From an uncultured Nostocoides sp. (GTDB lineage: Bacteria; Actinomycetota; Actinomycetes; Actinomycetales; Dermatophilaceae), in assembly GCA_937858995.1 (NCBI GenBank), contig CALLZC010000008.1:1-38796 (forward strand): DNA of 38,796 nucleotides, read 5' to 3'. The notes beneath the pieces are model-generated. The model searched no databases. It was not told the DNA's origin and worked only from the letters and a program-made list of their open reading frames with translations. The stretch's first letter is position 1. The number at the start of each line of letters is the position of its first letter. Position numbers and translations under genes: made by a program. Positions 1 to 7,283 of the stretch are shown here, one piece after another.

Positions 1-58
1 AGACGGCATACGAGATAGGAGTCCGTCTCGTGGGCTCGGAGATGTGTATAAGAGACAG
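1..58. other. Untrimmed Illumina Nextera i7 adapter (artefact)
   Basis: The first 16 bases are the P7 flow-cell sequence. Bases 17-24 (AGGAGTCC) are an index, the reverse complement of GGACTCCT (Nextera N705 as I remember it). Bases 25-58 are the i7 transposase adapter ending in the 19-bp mosaic end AGATGTGTATAAGAGACAG. This is library-construction sequence, not genome. A frame reading through it gives the familiar contaminant peptide MCIRDR, so any protein starting before base 59 is chimeric. Confidence 0.98.
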
Positions 59-147
59 ATACCCTTCTGCTGCTGGTCAGCGGCCTGCTCGTGGGCTCGG
101 TCGCGCTGCTCGCCGATCTGGTCGTGCGCTCCCGAGACGGGGTATGA
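59..147 (+). CDS. C-terminal end of an unidentified membrane protein (5' truncated)
   Basis: The frame starting at base 61 stays open from the adapter junction to TGA at 145-147. It reads TLLLLVSGLLVGSVALLADL, then VVRSRDGV. That is one hydrophobic helix followed by a short basic tail, typical of the last transmembrane segment of an integral membrane protein. The stop overlaps the next gene's ATG (ATGA at 144-147), so the two genes are probably co-transcribed and translationally coupled. From the neighbours it may be a polysaccharide polymerase, flippase or other envelope-glycan membrane protein, but about 28 residues do not allow a family call. Confidence 0.6.
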
Positions 148-1970
148 CGGCGCCCGCCAGCGCCGCCGTGTCGGTGGCGCTCATCGGGCCCACCCACCCG
201 CTCAAGGGCGGGGTCGCCGCGCACACGACCGAGCTCGCCCACCAGTTGGCGCAGGCCGGTCACGAGGTCCAGTTGATCTCGTGGTCGCGGATGTATCCCA
301 GCGCGCTCTATCCGGGGGAGCAGTATGTCGCCGACGGGCGCCCCGAGGTCACTCCCTTCCCGGCGACCAGCCGGCCGCTCGCCTGGAACCGCCCCGACTC
401 CTGGGTTCGGGTCGGGCGCCGGATGGCGGCTCTCGACCTGGTCATCCTGGTGCATGTGGTGCCTGCGGTGATCCCCGCCTACCTCGCCATGCTCGCGGCC
501 CTGCCGCGCGGCGAACGGCGCCCGCGGGTTGTCGTCCTGGCGCACAATGTGCTGCCGCACGAGCCACGGCGCGCAGACGAGAGGCTGGTGCGCGCGCTCT
601 TCGCGCGGGCCGACATGGTCCTGGTCCACACGGCCCAGCAGGCCAGTCTGGCCGGATCGCTGGGCGCCGACCTGGTCCGCACCGCGGCCCTGCCACCGCA
701 TCTGCCCGGTGGCGAACCGGCCGCACGCGCTGCATATGCCGGTCCGGCCCGCCTCCTGGCGTTGGGGCTGGTGCGGCCATACAAGGGCATCGAGGATCTC
801 ATCGACGCGCTGGCCGAGGTGCCCGGGCCCACGCTGACCGTCGCCGGTGAGGCCTGGGGCGATGCCGGGGAGGCGATTGCGCGGGCCGCCGCGCAACCCG
901 GGGCGGCCGGCCGGGTGACCATCGTGCCCGGCTATGTGCCCGCCGCGGACCTGGCCGAGTTGCTCGCCGCGCACGACATCCTCGCGTTGACGTATCGCAC
1001 CGCCACTGCATCGCAGAATGCGTTGCTCGCGCACAAGCACGGACTCGCTGTCCTGGCCACGGAGGTGGGCAGCTTCCCCAAGGATGTGCGCGATGGCGTG
1101 GATGGCGCACTGGTCCCGGCCGGAGATCGGGCCGCGCTGGTGGCGGTCCTGCGGCGGCTGGCCGACCCGCTCGAGGTGGAGAGGCTACGCGCAGGTGTCG
1201 GCCCCCCGGACCTCAGCGGGCCGTGGGCGAACTATGTGGCCGCAATCGAGACCCTCGCGGCCCTGGACGTGCCGCCCCGCCCGCGACGCTCCAGTGGCTG
1301 GCGCGATCAGGCCAAGGGCGCACTAGCCACTCTCCGGCCGCGCGTGGAGGTGTCGGCGGGTGATCTCCCGGACTGGTTGAGCCCGACGGACATTCTGGGG
1401 ATCAGCTCGGAGGCCGACGACGCACGGGAGCTGGCCCGCGAGCTGGGGTTGCCGCGCCGGGGTGACAAGCAGAGTGGCTGGGCCGCGCTCGGCGGGCTCG
1501 CAGCAGTCCTGCGGGTGCGCGACGACGGGCGGCGCACCGCCTTGATCGTCGACCAGTCGGGGCCGCGCTCGCCCTTCGCCTCGTGGGCGCGTGCCATTGG
1601 CTTCGCGCCGGTCGAGTTCCCGGCCGGCGACGACCTCGACGTCGACCCCGGCTCCATCGACGTGCTCACTCGACTGCATCCGAGCGACGCGGACGCGGGC
1701 GAACTCGGCGATCTCTTCGGGCAGGCGACGTGGGCGCTGCGCCCCGGGGGACTGCTGATCACCACCCTGGCCCTCGGACCGGCAACAGCCAAGGGTGCTG
1801 TGGGTCCGGCGGACCTGCGGGGGGTCCTGGCCCACGCCGACAACGCCGGGCTGCGCCTGATCGGGGACCTCGACGGCGATTTGACGCTGCGGATGCGGCG
1901 CGCGGCCGGCGCGGCCGCGGATCCGGATGCGGCATACGGGCTGGTCCGGCTCACCTGGCGCCGGCGGTGA
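144..1970 (+). CDS. GT-B glycosyltransferase (GT4-like) with C-terminal methyltransferase-like domain
   Basis: 608 aa. Residues about 10-380 look like a retaining GT-B glycosyltransferase. There is an N-terminal GPTHPLKGGVAAHT loop as in GT4 enzymes, the acceptor-side HNVLPHE, and the donor-domain signatures LGLVRPYKGIEDLIDAL (about 208-224) and ALLAHKHGLAVLAT. It should move a sugar from an activated donor onto a lipid or glycan at the inner membrane face. Residues about 420-608 are a second domain with ALRPGGLLITTLAL near 530, the late motif of class I SAM methyltransferases. This half aligns by eye with the separate methyltransferase at 2944-3792, but its SAM-binding motif is poor (DQSGPRSPF). 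ATG 144 was chosen because it overlaps the upstream stop; the frame further upstream is adapter. The 3' end overlaps the next gene by GTGA. The glycosyltransferase call is good; the substrate is unknown. Confidence 0.85.
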   Translation: MTAPASAAVSVALIGPTHPLKGGVAAHTTELAHQLAQAGHEVQLISWSRMYPSALYPGEQYVADGRPEVTPFPATSRPLAWNRPDSWVRVGRRMAALDLVILVHVVPAVIPAYLAMLAALPRGERRPRVVVLAHNVLPHEPRRADERLVRALFARADMVLVHTAQQASLAGSLGADLVRTAALPPHLPGGEPAARAAYAGPARLLALGLVRPYKGIEDLIDALAEVPGPTLTVAGEAWGDAGEAIARAAAQPGAAGRVTIVPGYVPAADLAELLAAHDILALTYRTATASQNALLAHKHGLAVLATEVGSFPKDVRDGVDGALVPAGDRAALVAVLRRLADPLEVERLRAGVGPPDLSGPWANYVAAIETLAALDVPPRPRRSSGWRDQAKGALATLRPRVEVSAGDLPDWLSPTDILGISSEADDARELARELGLPRRGDKQSGWAALGGLAAVLRVRDDGRRTALIVDQSGPRSPFASWARAIGFAPVEFPAGDDLDVDPGSIDVLTRLHPSDADAGELGDLFGQATWALRPGGLLITTLALGPATAKGAVGPADLRGVLAHADNAGLRLIGDLDGDLTLRMRRAAGAAADPDAAYGLVRLTWRRR

Positions 1971-2932
1971 GCGAGGACTCAGCACCGGCCCCCGCCCGGA
2001 CGCGACGCCGCGGGCTGCTGGTCACCGCCCGCACCACATTGGCCGTGCTCGTGGTCCTGGGCGTCAGTATCGCGCTGGCGCAGAACTGGAGCGCCGTGGC
2101 CACGCATGTGACCCAGGTGTCCGCGCGCACGTGGGCCCTGGCCATCCTGGCCGGGTTCGCCTCCCCGCTCTTGACCGTGCTCGGGTGGCGAGCGCTCTTG
2201 GCGGATCTCGGCTCGCCGCTGCACCTGGCGCCGGCGAGCGGGATCTTCCTGGTGGGACAGCTCGGCAAGTACCTCCCGGGGTCGGTGTGGAGCGTCCTGG
2301 CGCAGGCCGAGATGGCCTCTCGGCTGGACATTCCGCGGCGGCGCACCTCGGTGGCCGCTTTGGTGGCGATGGCCCTGGCTCTCATCACGGGTGTCCTCGT
2401 GGGATTGCCTGCCGTGCCGCTCTTGCTGCGCCGGGGCGAGCACGGCTCGGTGATCATTGCTGGGGTGGCCGCCGTGATGCTCCTGCTGGCGCTGTGGCCG
2501 CCCCTGCTCAACCGAGCCATCGCTCGCGGATTGCGCCTGCTGCGCCGCGAGCCCCTCGAGCGTGCCTTCAGCGGGCGGGCGCTGCTCGCGGCGGGTGCCT
2601 GGACGCTCCTGGCCTGGTTGGCCACCGGGGCCATTGCCTGGGCTTTTGCCGCAGATCTGGCCCCGGAGGGCACACCTGCCGCGGACCTGGCCATGCTGTG
2701 CCTGAGCGGCTTCGCGCTCGCCGCGGCAGTCGGCATGGCCAGCGTCCTTTTGCCGGCGGGGGTTGGGGTGCGTGAGGGTGTGCTCCTCTTGCTCTTGCTC
2801 ACGGCCATCACCGCTCCGGCCGCAACCGCCGTGGTGATTCTCACCCGGTTCGTCACGGTGGTGGCCGATGTAGCGTGGGCGGGCTTGGGGTGGGCTTGGG
2901 CCCGCGCGCACCACCTGCTGCCGGGAACGTAG
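1967..2932 (+). CDS. Lysylphosphatidylglycerol synthase TM-region / UPF0104-like membrane protein
   Basis: 321 aa, about eight hydrophobic segments. The diagnostic stretch is FLVGQLGKYLPGSVWSVLAQ (about residues 93-112), matching the GQLGKYLPG-VW signature of the MprF/AglD (UPF0104) integral membrane family. Near the C-terminus, LLPAGVGVREGVLLLLL is another conserved piece. In this family the MprF members flip or synthesise aminoacyl-phosphatidylglycerol, and stand-alone members are often encoded beside glycosyltransferases and are thought to act in lipid-linked sugar transfer or flipping. The start is GTG 1967, overlapping the glycosyltransferase stop by GTGA, so it is coupled to that gene. 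No cytosolic aminoacyl-transferase domain is present, so a full MprF is excluded. An envelope-glycolipid role is inferred from context. Confidence 0.8.
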   Translation: MSEDSAPAPARTRRRGLLVTARTTLAVLVVLGVSIALAQNWSAVATHVTQVSARTWALAILAGFASPLLTVLGWRALLADLGSPLHLAPASGIFLVGQLGKYLPGSVWSVLAQAEMASRLDIPRRRTSVAALVAMALALITGVLVGLPAVPLLLRRGEHGSVIIAGVAAVMLLLALWPPLLNRAIARGLRLLRREPLERAFSGRALLAAGAWTLLAWLATGAIAWAFAADLAPEGTPAADLAMLCLSGFALAAAVGMASVLLPAGVGVREGVLLLLLLTAITAPAATAVVILTRFVTVVADVAWAGLGWAWARAHHLLPGT

Positions 2933-2943
2933 GTTTGGGTGTC

Positions 2944-3792
2944 ATGACAGCAGCTGAGTCCGGTCAGGTCGCCGCGCCGCCCGGTGGTCGTGCCCTTGCC
3001 CTCGCTAAGCGCGGCGCCGAACACGCCCTGTGGGCCCGTGTCGCGAGCCAGCGCCGTCTCGAGGCCCGGCGCGGCACGACCCGACCCGCTCCCACGGGGG
3101 TGCTGCCGAGCGCGGTGCTACAGACCCGGGACGAGGCCAAGGCCGCCGTGGCGCAGGCGCGTCGGCTGCGGCTGCCGCTGCACCGTGACCGCGTCAAGAA
3201 TTGGGACGCGCTGGGGGCGGTGGGCGCCGTGCTGACCCTCGCCTCAGGAGAGGGCGGACTTCCGCAGCGGGTCATGGATGCCGGCAGCGCACGGTATTCC
3301 CCGATCCTGCCGTGGCTGCGGCTCTATGGCGTGGGCGCCACACCGGGCGGGCTCATCGGCACCAACCTTGAGTTCGGTGCTCCGGTGCTGCGCGACGGGG
3401 TGGTCTTCCGATATGGCGACGTGACGGCCACCGGGATGCCCGACGGGCACCTCGACGCCATCACCTGTATGTCGGTCATCGAGCACGGAGTCCCCCTGGC
3501 CGCCTTCTTGCGCGAATCGGCGCGGATCCTGCGGCCGGGCGGGATCTTGGTCATCTCGACCGACTATGACTACGAGCCGCCGGACACCCGCGGCAAGGTG
3601 GCTTATGGAGTGCCGGTCCACATCTTTGGACCCGCGCAGATCCGTGCGCTGATCTCGGACGCGGCCGAAGTGGGTTTGGACTTGGTCGGAGAGCTGACGG
3701 ATGACGATCTGCGGCATCCCGAGCGACCGTGCCACTGGGAACGGGTCGACCTCGACTACACCTTTATTCTTTTGACCTTCCGGCGCCGGTGA
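2944..3792 (+). CDS. Class I SAM-dependent methyltransferase
   Basis: 282 aa. The Rossmann-type methyltransferase core is at residues about 85-250. Visible motifs are RVMDAGSARYSPILPW (motif I, with an unusual A-G-S instead of G-x-G), DGHLDAITCMSVIEHGV (motif post-II with the acidic residue and the HG turn) and ARILRPGGILVISTDYDYE (motif III). The first 70 residues are basic (AKRGAEHALWARVASQRRLEARR) and may bind membrane or partner. ATG 2944 follows the previous stop by 11 nt. The last codons overlap the next gene (GTGA), so this belongs to the same operon. The substrate is probably a sugar or lipid-linked glycan, inferred only from the neighbours. The C-terminus (GLDLVGELTDDDL, then LTFRRR) closely parallels the tail of the glycosyltransferase two genes upstream. 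Confidence 0.85.
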   Translation: MTAAESGQVAAPPGGRALALAKRGAEHALWARVASQRRLEARRGTTRPAPTGVLPSAVLQTRDEAKAAVAQARRLRLPLHRDRVKNWDALGAVGAVLTLASGEGGLPQRVMDAGSARYSPILPWLRLYGVGATPGGLIGTNLEFGAPVLRDGVVFRYGDVTATGMPDGHLDAITCMSVIEHGVPLAAFLRESARILRPGGILVISTDYDYEPPDTRGKVAYGVPVHIFGPAQIRALISDAAEVGLDLVGELTDDDLRHPERPCHWERVDLDYTFILLTFRRR

Positions 3793-4715
3793 CGCCGGAC
3801 CCGGGCGGCAGCGAACGCCGCTATCGGCCGGGGCACCCCGTGGCGGTGAACGCCGTCCTCGCGCCGCTGCGCCACGGGAGTGCCGACCCCACCTTTCGGC
3901 GCGATGTCGCCGGGCTGTGGTTGGCCCGGCAGACGCCGGCCGGCCCCGGAACCCTGCTGGTGCGGGCCGAGCCGAGCGCCGCGGAGGTCGTGGCGCGCGC
4001 GTGGGGCAGCGGCGCGTCGTGGCTGCTCGATCAGCTGCCCGAGCTGCTCGGCGAGGGCGACGACTGGAGCGGGTTTGTCCCGCACCATCCCCAGGTGGCG
4101 GCCGCTTGGCGAGCCAACCCGGGGTGGCGGGTGACGCGCTCGGGGCTGGTGATCGACAGCCTCGTGCCGATGGTCATCGAGCAGAAGGTCACCGGCAAGG
4201 AGGCTTTCGCGTCCTTGCGACGTCTCGTGTTTCGCTTCGGTGATCCCGCCCCGGGGCCGGCTCCCGGGCTCCGCCTGGCGCCCACGGCGGCGCAATGGCG
4301 GGCGATCCCGTCCTGGGCCTTCCTGGAGGCGGGCGTCACCTCCGCGCGGGCGGACACCGTGATGCGTTGCGTGCGTGCCGCCGGCCGACTCGAGGAGGCG
4401 GCAGCGATGCCCTTGCCGCAGGCCCGAGCCCGGCTTCGGGCGATCCCGGGGGTGGGGGTGTGGACCGTCGCCGAGGTCGCCCAACGCGCCCTGGGCGACC
4501 CGGACAGCCCCAGCTTCGGGGACTATCACGTGGCCAAGGAAATCGGCTGGCAGTTGCTGGGTCACGATATCGACGACGACACTCTCGCCGAGCTGCTCGC
4601 GCCGTATGCCGGCCACCGCTACCGCGTCCAGGCTCTCCTGGCGCTCGGCGGACCCGCACGCCCGCGCCGCGGCCCGCGGTTCACACTGCCGGTGCACCTG
4701 CCCGTGCGCGACTAG
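3789..4715 (+). CDS. AlkA-like DNA-3-methyladenine glycosylase (HhH-GPD)
   Basis: 308 aa. It has the helix-hairpin-helix LRAIPGVGVWTVAEV (about residues 218-232), followed by the GPD-type loop SFGDYHVAKEIGWQL with the presumed catalytic aspartate D245. IEQKVTGKEAFASLRRL upstream is the usual conserved helix of AlkA-type enzymes (IEQ-V). The protein should excise alkylated purines to start base-excision repair in the cytoplasm. The start is GTG 3789, overlapping the methyltransferase stop by GTGA. The next in-frame upstream ATG (3729) would bury 20 residues inside the methyltransferase. It is the last gene of the operon and faces fbiB tail to tail. The link to the glycan genes is probably transcriptional rather than functional. 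Confidence 0.9.
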   Translation: MTPDPGGSERRYRPGHPVAVNAVLAPLRHGSADPTFRRDVAGLWLARQTPAGPGTLLVRAEPSAAEVVARAWGSGASWLLDQLPELLGEGDDWSGFVPHHPQVAAAWRANPGWRVTRSGLVIDSLVPMVIEQKVTGKEAFASLRRLVFRFGDPAPGPAPGLRLAPTAAQWRAIPSWAFLEAGVTSARADTVMRCVRAAGRLEEAAAMPLPQARARLRAIPGVGVWTVAEVAQRALGDPDSPSFGDYHVAKEIGWQLLGHDIDDDTLAELLAPYAGHRYRVQALLALGGPARPRRGPRFTLPVHLPVRD

Positions 4716-4752
4716 GCCCCCGGCGGCGAGTGCCGCTGGCGGCTCGGCGGTC

Positions 4753-5862
4753 TCAGCCGGCGCTGATGAGCAGGCCGCGCTCGCCACCCTCGACCCGATG
4801 CGCTACCAGCGACTCGGACCACAAAGCCACCTCCAGCCGGGCGAATGCCCTGCCGAGGGCGAAGTCGTCAGCACCGGCGAGCGTCACAACCAGCTGCTGC
4901 GGGGCCTGGCTGATCGCGCGAACGCTGCTGTGCACGGCGGGCCCGCGGTGGGGGTCGGCGCCCAGAGCCAGGCGCAGGGCGCGCTGGAGCCGCTCGGCGA
5001 CCGGCTCGAGCGTGACCCCGGGAATGCCCACCCGTGCCGCGGTGGGCGATCCGGGGGGTGCGCCCAGGGCCGCCCGGGTCGCCTCCAGATGCCCCATCGC
5101 AAAGAAGTCGCCCCGCCCCGTGCGCAGCAGCTGCCGCGCGCCGGCGGGTGCGCTCGCGAGCCCGGAGGGCGCGACCAGGTGCGCCAACCCTCTAATGATG
5201 GCCACGGGGCGCCGGGAGACCTTGCCCTTGACCAGATCGGCGGCGGCGGCGAGTTCGTCGGCCACCGCGATGACGGTCACCTCTAGCGGCCGGCCGTCGG
5301 CGTCCACGCCGCCGCGATAGTCGTGCAGCACGTGCACCCCAGCGGCACCGAGGGCGAAGTCGATTTGCCCGGACCGCCAGGGGCGCCCCGCCGTGTCGGT
5401 CAGCACCAACCCGATGTCGATAGTCCGCCCCACCCTCGACCTCAGGTATGCAGTGAGGTCGCGTAGCAGGTCGGCAGCGGCCCGGTCGGGGTCATCCGGC
5501 AGCAACAGCATGGCCTCGTGCGCCCCGGTGTTCGAGGAGTCGACGCCGGCCGCGGCCATCACCACCCCGTGACGGCCCTCGACGATGCGGGTGGGGCCGG
5601 TGCGCGTCGAGCGCTCGGCAATGACCCGGACGCTCTGGTCGGCGACGACCGCGCGCCGGTCGGTCCCGGCGGCCCGCAGGCCGTGGGCCTTGGAGAGGAT
5701 CTTGCTCGTCACGCACAGGATGTCGCCCTCGCACACCCCGGCCTCGCCGGCCAGCAGGGCCACGCCGATGACCTCGGCCAGATCGTCGCCCGAGCGGATC
5801 TCCCCGATGCCGGGCACCGGGATGATGCGCACCTCGCCCGGGCTGGGCGGGGCAGTGATCAT
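4753..5862 (-). CDS. fbiB: Coenzyme F420-0:L-glutamate ligase (CofE domain, short FbiB)
   Basis: 369 aa. Residues about 10-245 form the CofE fold, which adds glutamates to F420-0 (or its dehydro form) using GTP. CofE landmarks are PGIGEIRSGDDLAEVI, VTSKILSKAHG, AGVDSSNTG, TDTAGRPWRSGQIDFALGAAG and YRGGVDADGRPLEVT. Mycobacterial FbiB is about 448 aa, with a C-terminal FMN nitroreductase-like domain that reduces dehydro-F420-0. Here only about 120 residues follow CofE (FFAMGHLEATRAALG through to the end). They show no nitroreductase motif that I can recognise, although they contain a regular helix-strand pattern. The gene overlaps fbiA by ATGA (5859-5862), so the two form one operon in the usual fbiA-fbiB order. 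Ligase identity is secure; the nature of the tail is open. Confidence 0.9.
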   Translation of the reverse strand: MITAPPSPGEVRIIPVPGIGEIRSGDDLAEVIGVALLAGEAGVCEGDILCVTSKILSKAHGLRAAGTDRRAVVADQSVRVIAERSTRTGPTRIVEGRHGVVMAAAGVDSSNTGAHEAMLLLPDDPDRAAADLLRDLTAYLRSRVGRTIDIGLVLTDTAGRPWRSGQIDFALGAAGVHVLHDYRGGVDADGRPLEVTVIAVADELAAAADLVKGKVSRRPVAIIRGLAHLVAPSGLASAPAGARQLLRTGRGDFFAMGHLEATRAALGAPPGSPTAARVGIPGVTLEPVAERLQRALRLALGADPHRGPAVHSSVRAISQAPQQLVVTLAGADDFALGRAFARLEVALWSESLVAHRVEGGERGLLISAG

Positions 5863-6833
5863 TCCCGCAGGTCCAGGCCGAGGTCGAGGGCCGCCCGAGC
5901 CAGCCGAGCGGCGGCCGGGCGATCCGACATCAGCAGCGGGGCGTCATACGGCACGACCCGGGTGGAGCCGAGAGCGAACGCCCCGTCGTCGGGATCGACG
6001 AGCCAGCCGTCGAGGAAGTCGGCATACAGCCCGGCGACGCCCTTGGCGCTCGCGTCCGCACCTACGACCGTCAGGCAGGTGTCGGCGTGGCCGCGCACCG
6101 GCTTGCCACCGATGATGGGGGAGACCCCGACCACCGGCGCCGCCGTTCCGCGCAGGGCATCGCGCACCCCGGGGACCCCCAAAATGATGCCGATGGACAC
6201 CACCGGATTGCTCGGCGGCAAGATGACCAGGTCCGCTTCGCGGATGGCCTCGAGCACGCCGGGCGCCGCGGCCGCTCGATCCAGGCCGACGCCGATGAAC
6301 CGCTCCGCGGGGGTCTGCGCGCGTTCACCCACCCACCATTGCTGGAAATGGATCGCCTCGGGTCCGTGCTCGCGCGTGACCACAACGTGGGTCTCGACGG
6401 GGGAGTCGCTCATGGGGAGCAGGCGGATGTGCTGGTCCGGCAGGCCCCACCGCTGCGCGAGCCGCGCCGTGATCTGCGTGGGCGTCGCGCCCTCGCCGAG
6501 CCAGAGCGAGCGCGCGATATGCGTGCCCAGGTCCTTATCGCCCAGCCCGAACCATTGCGGACCGACCCCGTAGGCGCTCAACTCGCCCATGATCGTGTAG
6601 CTGTCCTGGTCGCGCCCCCAACCGTGAGCCTCGTTGTTGCCGCCGCCCAAGGTGTAGAGCAGGGTGTCGACGTCGGGGCTGACGCGCAGGCCGAAGAGCG
6701 TGATGTCGTCGCCGGTGTTGGCGATGACAGTGAGGTCGGCCTGGGCCAGTGCGGGGTCGGCGTCGAGGGCATCGCGCAGCCCGCGCAAGAAGCGAGCGCC
6801 GCCGATCCCACCGGCCAGTGCGGTGATCTGCAT
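5859..6833 (-). CDS. fbiA: FbiA/CofD 2-phospho-L-lactate (PEP) transferase of F420 synthesis
   Basis: 324 aa. It matches CofD/FbiA from the first residues: ITALAGGIGGARFLRGL, then VIANTGDDITLFGLRVSPD, and VDTLLYTLGGGNNEAHGWG. Further conserved pieces are LPPSNPVVSIGIILGVPG and VVGVSPIIGGKPVRG. The family transfers a phospholactyl or phosphoenolpyruvyl group from its GDP- or GPP-activated form to the deazaflavin Fo, giving (dehydro-)F420-0. The length is normal. ATG 6833 lies 7 nt after a CAGGAT -10-like hexamer (complement of 6841-6846), so the mRNA may be leaderless. It is divergent from whiB. The enzyme making the activated donor (cofC/fbiD) and the Fo synthase are not in this window. Confidence 0.95.
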   Translation of the reverse strand: MQITALAGGIGGARFLRGLRDALDADPALAQADLTVIANTGDDITLFGLRVSPDVDTLLYTLGGGNNEAHGWGRDQDSYTIMGELSAYGVGPQWFGLGDKDLGTHIARSLWLGEGATPTQITARLAQRWGLPDQHIRLLPMSDSPVETHVVVTREHGPEAIHFQQWWVGERAQTPAERFIGVGLDRAAAAPGVLEAIREADLVILPPSNPVVSIGIILGVPGVRDALRGTAAPVVGVSPIIGGKPVRGHADTCLTVVGADASAKGVAGLYADFLDGWLVDPDDGAFALGSTRVVPYDAPLLMSDRPAAARLARAALDLGLDLRE

Positions 6834-6996
6834 ACGACCAATCCTGACTCATACCTCGCCAAGGCTTGACGAAAGGGGTATGACACGCGTGTAATTCCAG
6901 TGATGTGGTTAGGCGAACCGGCGGAGCAACCACGGATCGGGACCTCCGCAGCGCGAACAACGAATGCAGCGAACAACAGTGGCAAGGAGTGGGCCT
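6834..6996. promoter_or_regulatory. Divergent fbiA / whiB promoter region with a short palindrome
   Basis: 163 bp between fbiA (-) and whiB (+). The minus-strand -10-like CAGGAT (complement of 6841-6846) sits 7 nt from the fbiA ATG. On the plus strand TTGACG at 6866-6871 is a reasonable -35, and TAATTC (6892-6897) or TATGAC (6879-6884) is a possible -10, though neither spacing is ideal. A perfect 10-bp palindrome ACACGCGTGT at 6883-6892 overlaps this promoter region and is a candidate operator. A strong Shine-Dalgarno AAGGAG at 6984-6989 serves the whiB GTG at 6997. The -35/-10 assignments are tentative. Confidence 0.45.
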
Positions 6997-7254
6997 GTGC
7001 ACGACGTCGTCTACCTGGGAGCCCTTGACGAGGAAGACCTGTCGTGGCAGGAGCGCTCCCTGTGTGCGCAAACCGACCCCGAGGCCTTCTTCCCAGAGAA
7101 GGGCGGCTCGACCCGCGAGGCCAAGCGAGTGTGCACCGGCTGCGATGTGCGCTCCGACTGCCTGGCTTATGCCCTGGCCAATGACGAGCGGTTCGGGATC
7201 TGGGGCGGACTCTCCGAGCGTGAGCGTCGCAAGCTGAAACGTCGCGCGGTCTGA
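6997..7254 (+). CDS. whiB: WhiB-family iron-sulfur transcription factor (WhiB2/WhiB-like)
   Basis: 85 aa, the family's usual size. Four cysteines form the [4Fe-4S] ligand set: C in SLCAQTDPEAFFPEKGG, then VCTGCDVRSDCLAYAL (C-x2-C-x5-C). The turn GIWGGLSERERRKLKRR is the G[VI]WGG motif plus the basic DNA-contacting tail. The position beside fbiA and upstream of the DUF5719 and pmmA genes matches whiB2 of mycobacteria (Rv3260c) and whiB of streptomycetes, which act with sigma factor and WhiA in septation and sporulation genes. GTG 6997 is preferred because AAGGAG lies 7 nt upstream. An ATG at 6964 in the same frame would add 11 residues and lies before that ribosome-binding site. Confidence 0.93.
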   Translation: MHDVVYLGALDEEDLSWQERSLCAQTDPEAFFPEKGGSTREAKRVCTGCDVRSDCLAYALANDERFGIWGGLSERERRKLKRRAV

Positions 7255-7283
7255 GCGCCGCGCCCTCGGCGCTCGCCCGTGAC

